Source: Nitrospinota bacterium (GTDB lineage: Bacteria > Nitrospirota > Thermodesulfovibrionia > Thermodesulfovibrionales > UBA1546). From it: a stretch of 8,877 bases of DNA. The translations under genes and the position numbers were made by a program. The DNA lies in contig JAHILQ010000102.1 in NCBI GenBank assembly GCA_018896985.1, forward strand, positions 1-8,877, in the 5' to 3' direction. Of the stretch, positions 6,641 to 8,877 are shown piece after piece (position 1 is the first letter of the stretch; the number at the start of each line of letters is the position of its first letter). The notes beneath the pieces were generated by a model. That model had not been told where the DNA came from. It saw only the letters and a list, made by a program, of their open reading frames with translations, and did no database searches.

Positions 6641-8335
6641 TTGAGGATATTAACAGCTTTTATCTCGGTTGTAATCGTAATGATATACATAAATATTGTA
6701 AAGGCAGACGAGCAGAGCGGACCTAATATATTGATAACACAAGAGGATATAAAAGGGATGAATGTAAGGACGATAGTAGAACTCCTGAACAGAATATCCG
6801 GGGTAAGCGCCTCTGAAAGGACGGTAAGCCTTTATGGCTCCCGTATGGTAACCGTCCTTCTTGATGAAAGGCCGCTTAATGACCCTTTATCTGCTCATCC
6901 TGTGTATATCAACTGGGGTCTGGTCTCTCTTGAGGATATCGAAAAGATAGATATCTACAAAAGTGGAGGTGCAGCCTTTGGGGGCACCTCTGGAGGTGTA
7001 ATCCTCATAACTACAAAAAAGATTACCACTTCTCAGGGGATGATTGAAGCCTCCTTTGGTAATTTCGATACCCAGAACTATACCCTCAATTATATGAAGA
7101 ATATTAAATCCATCGGAATAGGATTAACATCGGAATGGAATAAGACCGATGGCTACCGGGTAAATGGTGATAAAGACAAAAAGAGGGCAGGTTTAAAACT
7201 GAGTTATAAAACCAAATCATTATCTGTAGATTATCTTAAAGAAGATAGGGGAAGATCAGGGCTGCCTGCCTTTCCCACCCCTCGGGCAAGGCATAGGGGA
7301 GAGATATGGAGTTCCGCCCTGGGGCTGAAGATCGGGAGTTTCAAAAGTGATACCTATTTCAATCAATCTGAGAAGAAAGAGACCGACCCTGACAAGCAGC
7401 TTTATACAACACTCAAAAACTGGACGGTTGGAGAAAACATAAGGACATCTTTTTCAGCAGGAGGGCTTGGCTCATTCGATACAGGCCTTAATCTTGAGAC
7501 TACCCATATAGAAGGCAATAAGGTAAGTCCCCAACATGAAGAAAAATGCGGGATCTATCTCATAAAGAATATCAGATTTAAAGAAAGCCCTTTTAGTGCC
7601 GGAGTTGGGGCGAGGATAAACCTTTATTCAAGATTCCCTGCTGTAATGAATCCTGAAGTTAAACTGGGTTATAGCTCCGATGTCATTTCCATTCATACCA
7701 CAGCAAGAGCCACACACAATATACCCACATTTCTCCAGAGGTATTACGAGACATCTTCTTCCAAACCTAATCCAGATTTAAAGATGGAGAATGGGATGGA
7801 TTATTCATTGAGCATCTCACATAAGTTCACGAAGTCTCTACAAGAGAATGTTTCTTTCTTCTACAGCAGGATAAAAGACAGAATAACCTATGTTCGTGGA
7901 GATAAGGGCATAGGAAGATATGAAAACCTCGGAAAGGTAGTAAGAAAAGGTGTAGAGGCATCAGTAAAATGGAAACCTTCTGGATTCTTAGAACTTAAAC
8001 CTTCTTACACTTATCTTATTGCAGAGGATGAAACCACAGGTTACTGGCTTACTGCCAGCCCGAGACACAGGGCAAAGATCAATACAGTATACAAGCCGAT
8101 GCAGAGACTCTCCTTTGCCTTAGACGCTGAGTATGTGTCAAAGCAATTCACGAGGAGTGACAACAGGGAATCTGCCCCTCCTTACTTTGTAGCGGATCTG
8201 AGGGCAGATTATCTTATCAGGGGTATAGGTATATTTTTAAAGGCTGAGAATATCTTCGATAAGAACTATCTCTATGGGGGTGGCTATCCTGCTCCGCCAA
8301 GGACATATCTGGTGGGGATAAATTACAGATTTTAA
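6641..8335 (+). CDS. Second TonB-type outer-membrane receptor, short, no visible TonB box (564 aa)
   Basis: Outer-membrane plug-and-barrel receptor of about BtuB size. The signal peptide is 1-22, ending VKA. Only about seven residues separate it from the first plug strand (ILITQEDI, 30-37), where most receptors carry a TonB box such as EEIVVTA. No TonB box is visible. The plug follows the family order: ELLNRISGV at 47-55, VSLYGSRMVTVLLDERPLND at 62-81, LEDIEKIDIYKSGGAAFGG at 97-115 and GGVILITTKK at 118-127. The usual LxDGxPLN motif reads LDERPLN. Barrel landmarks are HNIPTF (359-364), NPDLKMENG (from 377) and the C-terminal GINYRF. It lies 12 bases after the ABC-2 permease and 10 bases before the cobN-like gene. 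It may take up a corrinoid or metal chelate, or it may be a specialised or non-TonB porin-like member. The ligand is unknown. Confidence 0.9.
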   Translation: MRILTAFISVVIVMIYINIVKADEQSGPNILITQEDIKGMNVRTIVELLNRISGVSASERTVSLYGSRMVTVLLDERPLNDPLSAHPVYINWGLVSLEDIEKIDIYKSGGAAFGGTSGGVILITTKKITTSQGMIEASFGNFDTQNYTLNYMKNIKSIGIGLTSEWNKTDGYRVNGDKDKKRAGLKLSYKTKSLSVDYLKEDRGRSGLPAFPTPRARHRGEIWSSALGLKIGSFKSDTYFNQSEKKETDPDKQLYTTLKNWTVGENIRTSFSAGGLGSFDTGLNLETTHIEGNKVSPQHEEKCGIYLIKNIRFKESPFSAGVGARINLYSRFPAVMNPEVKLGYSSDVISIHTTARATHNIPTFLQRYYETSSSKPNPDLKMENGMDYSLSISHKFTKSLQENVSFFYSRIKDRITYVRGDKGIGRYENLGKVVRKGVEASVKWKPSGFLELKPSYTYLIAEDETTGYWLTASPRHRAKINTVYKPMQRLSFALDAEYVSKQFTRSDNRESAPPYFVADLRADYLIRGIGIFLKAENIFDKNYLYGGGYPAPPRTYLVGINYRF

Positions 8336-8341
8336 GGAGGT
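8334..8341 (+). promoter_or_regulatory. Near-perfect Shine-Dalgarno site of the cobN-like gene
   Basis: AAGGAGGT overlaps the last two bases of the receptor's TAA stop and is followed 4 bases later by the ATG at 8346. It is the strongest ribosome site in the window, which suggests high or independent translation of the chelatase. Confidence 0.85.
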
Positions 8342-8345
8342 AAAG

Positions 8346-8877
8346 ATGAAGATAGTATCAATTATGTGGCAGAGTTACATGAATATGCTTGTCAGGGCAA
8401 GCAAGAATGTAGGGGATTCAATAGAACTTAAGGTTTACTCTACAAAGAGGCTGGAGGAGGAGACAGAGAGGCTTGAGGCAGTACTTGCGGAGGCAGAGGG
8501 TGCAGATGCCATCCTCCTTTACCGCTCAACGGAGGGGTTCTGGGAGACGATGGAGAAGAGGCTCCAGGCATTGGGGCGAAAGGTTCCCATTGTCTGTGTG
8601 GGTCATGACCCATCACTCTGGATGCTCTCTACTGTCAGGCCTGAGATTGTCGCTAAAGTCTATTCATACATTGTCATCAACGGTGAGGAGAATTTTACCA
8701 GTATGCTCCGGTATATAGCAAGAGAGATTGGTGGGGTTGATACTGAGGTAGAGGAACCGAAACCTGTCCCCTGGGAAGGGTTGTACCATCCGGATGCGCC
8801 AGGTATCTTTGGCAGTATCGAGGAATATCTGAACTGGTACAATCCCCACCAATCTGCAATCCGCAATCCGCAATCCG
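8346..8877 (+). CDS. cobN: CobN-type cobaltochelatase large subunit, N-terminal part (runs off window)
   Basis: Large metal-chelatase subunit of the CobN/BchH/ChlH family, which inserts metal into (or in HmuS-like members removes it from) a tetrapyrrole. Only the first 177 codons are present, with no stop before the edge; full family members are over 1,200 aa. Recognisable N-terminal motifs are MKIVSIMW (1-8), LLYRSTEGFW (57-66), VCVGHDPSLWML (83-94), INGEENF (111-117), the KPVPWEGLYHPDAP stretch (139-152) and EEYLNWY (159-165). After this the frame enters a CAATCCG heptamer array coding for AIRNPQS, where the family normally goes on to a P-x-VG-(I/L)-L-F stretch that is not seen here. Classic CobN needs CobS/CobT or ChlI/ChlD-like AAA+ partners; none is in the window. 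The link to two receptors and an importer recalls the hmu operons with CobN-like HmuS. Cobalt insertion and heme or corrinoid dechelation are both open. Confidence 0.9.
   Translation, partial: MKIVSIMWQSYMNMLVRASKNVGDSIELKVYSTKRLEEETERLEAVLAEAEGADAILLYRSTEGFWETMEKRLQALGRKVPIVCVGHDPSLWMLSTVRPEIVAKVYSYIVINGEENFTSMLRYIAREIGGVDTEVEEPKPVPWEGLYHPDAPGIFGSIEEYLNWYNPHQSAIRNPQS
8850..8877 (+). repeat. CAATCCG heptamer tandem array (four units, reaching the window edge)
   Basis: One CAATCTG unit is followed by three exact CAATCCG units, and the window ends exactly on a unit boundary. The array is in the cobN reading frame from codon 169 and encodes QSAIRNPQS. Because 7 and 3 share no factor, the unit reads as one seven-residue cycle per strand (QSAIRNP forward, RIADCGL reverse). 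No frame has a stop, so it can pass through an ORF unnoticed. Similar heptamer arrays occur, mostly between genes, in various environmental bacterial genomes. Confidence 0.9.

Noticed and set aside
6965..6998. Inverted and direct repeats around GGAGGTG / GCACCTC
   Set aside because: They coincide with the glycine-rich SGGAAFGGTSGGV plug motif of the second receptor, so repeated Gly codons explain them. No T-run or operator-like setting.
8473..8718. 81-codon plus-strand open frame near the right edge
   Set aside because: It is out of frame with the cobN-like gene, which has clear family motifs across the same bases and a near-perfect ribosome site. The frame's Arg- and Ser-rich translation looks like a shadow.
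8660..8873. Minus-strand frames starting MRIAD in the heptamer array
   Set aside because: The starts arise from the reverse of the stop-free heptamer repeat, and the rest is antisense to cobN. No protein family is recognisable.
8850..8877. CRISPR array at the right edge
   Set aside because: The units are 7-base direct tandem repeats without spacers, so this is a simple tandem repeat.

Overview
The window is one tightly packed, all-plus-strand operon segment from a Gram-negative bacterium. It has eight genes from base 35 to the right edge. Every junction is an overlap or a gap of 12 bases or less, and there is no convincing internal promoter or terminator. Two outer-membrane TonB-type receptors establish the double membrane. 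The G+C content is mid-range, AGG/AGA and ATA codons are common, TTG starts occur, and a CAATCCG heptamer repeat sits at the right edge. Together these suggest an anaerobic Nitrospirota or Desulfobacterota-like organism, but that assignment is inference only.

Layout: (1) 35-2278, a 747-aa TonB-dependent receptor with signal peptide, TonB box, plug and barrel. (2) 2278-5034, a complete binding-protein-dependent importer of the cobalamin/heme/siderophore class: a periplasmic TroA/BtuF-fold protein, a FecCD/BtuC permease and a FecE/BtuD ATPase. (3) 5031-6628, an ABC-2 pair (NodI/DrrA-like ATPase plus NodJ/DrrB-like permease), of a type normally associated with export. (4) 6641-8335, a second, shorter receptor (564 aa) that appears to lack a TonB box. 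(5) 8346 to the window edge, the N-terminal 177 residues of a CobN-type cobaltochelatase large subunit. This last gene runs off the window.

How they may work together: the receptors bring a metal chelate or tetrapyrrole (a corrinoid, heme or metallophore) across the outer membrane, the binding protein and FecCD importer move it into the cytoplasm, and the CobN-like protein inserts or removes the metal. The role of the ABC-2 pair is unclear; it could export a metallophore or a processed product. The Bacteroidota hmu operons, which combine a receptor, transporter genes and the CobN-like HmuS, are a known parallel. Neither receptor has a histidine between its FRAP-like and NPDL boxes, which weakens a simple heme-receptor reading. 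The substrate cannot be settled from this sequence.

The most unusual features are the CAATCCG heptamer array that enters the cobN reading frame at the window edge, the ABC-2 module placed inside an import operon, and the second receptor without a visible TonB box. No stretch over 300 bases lacks a gene.
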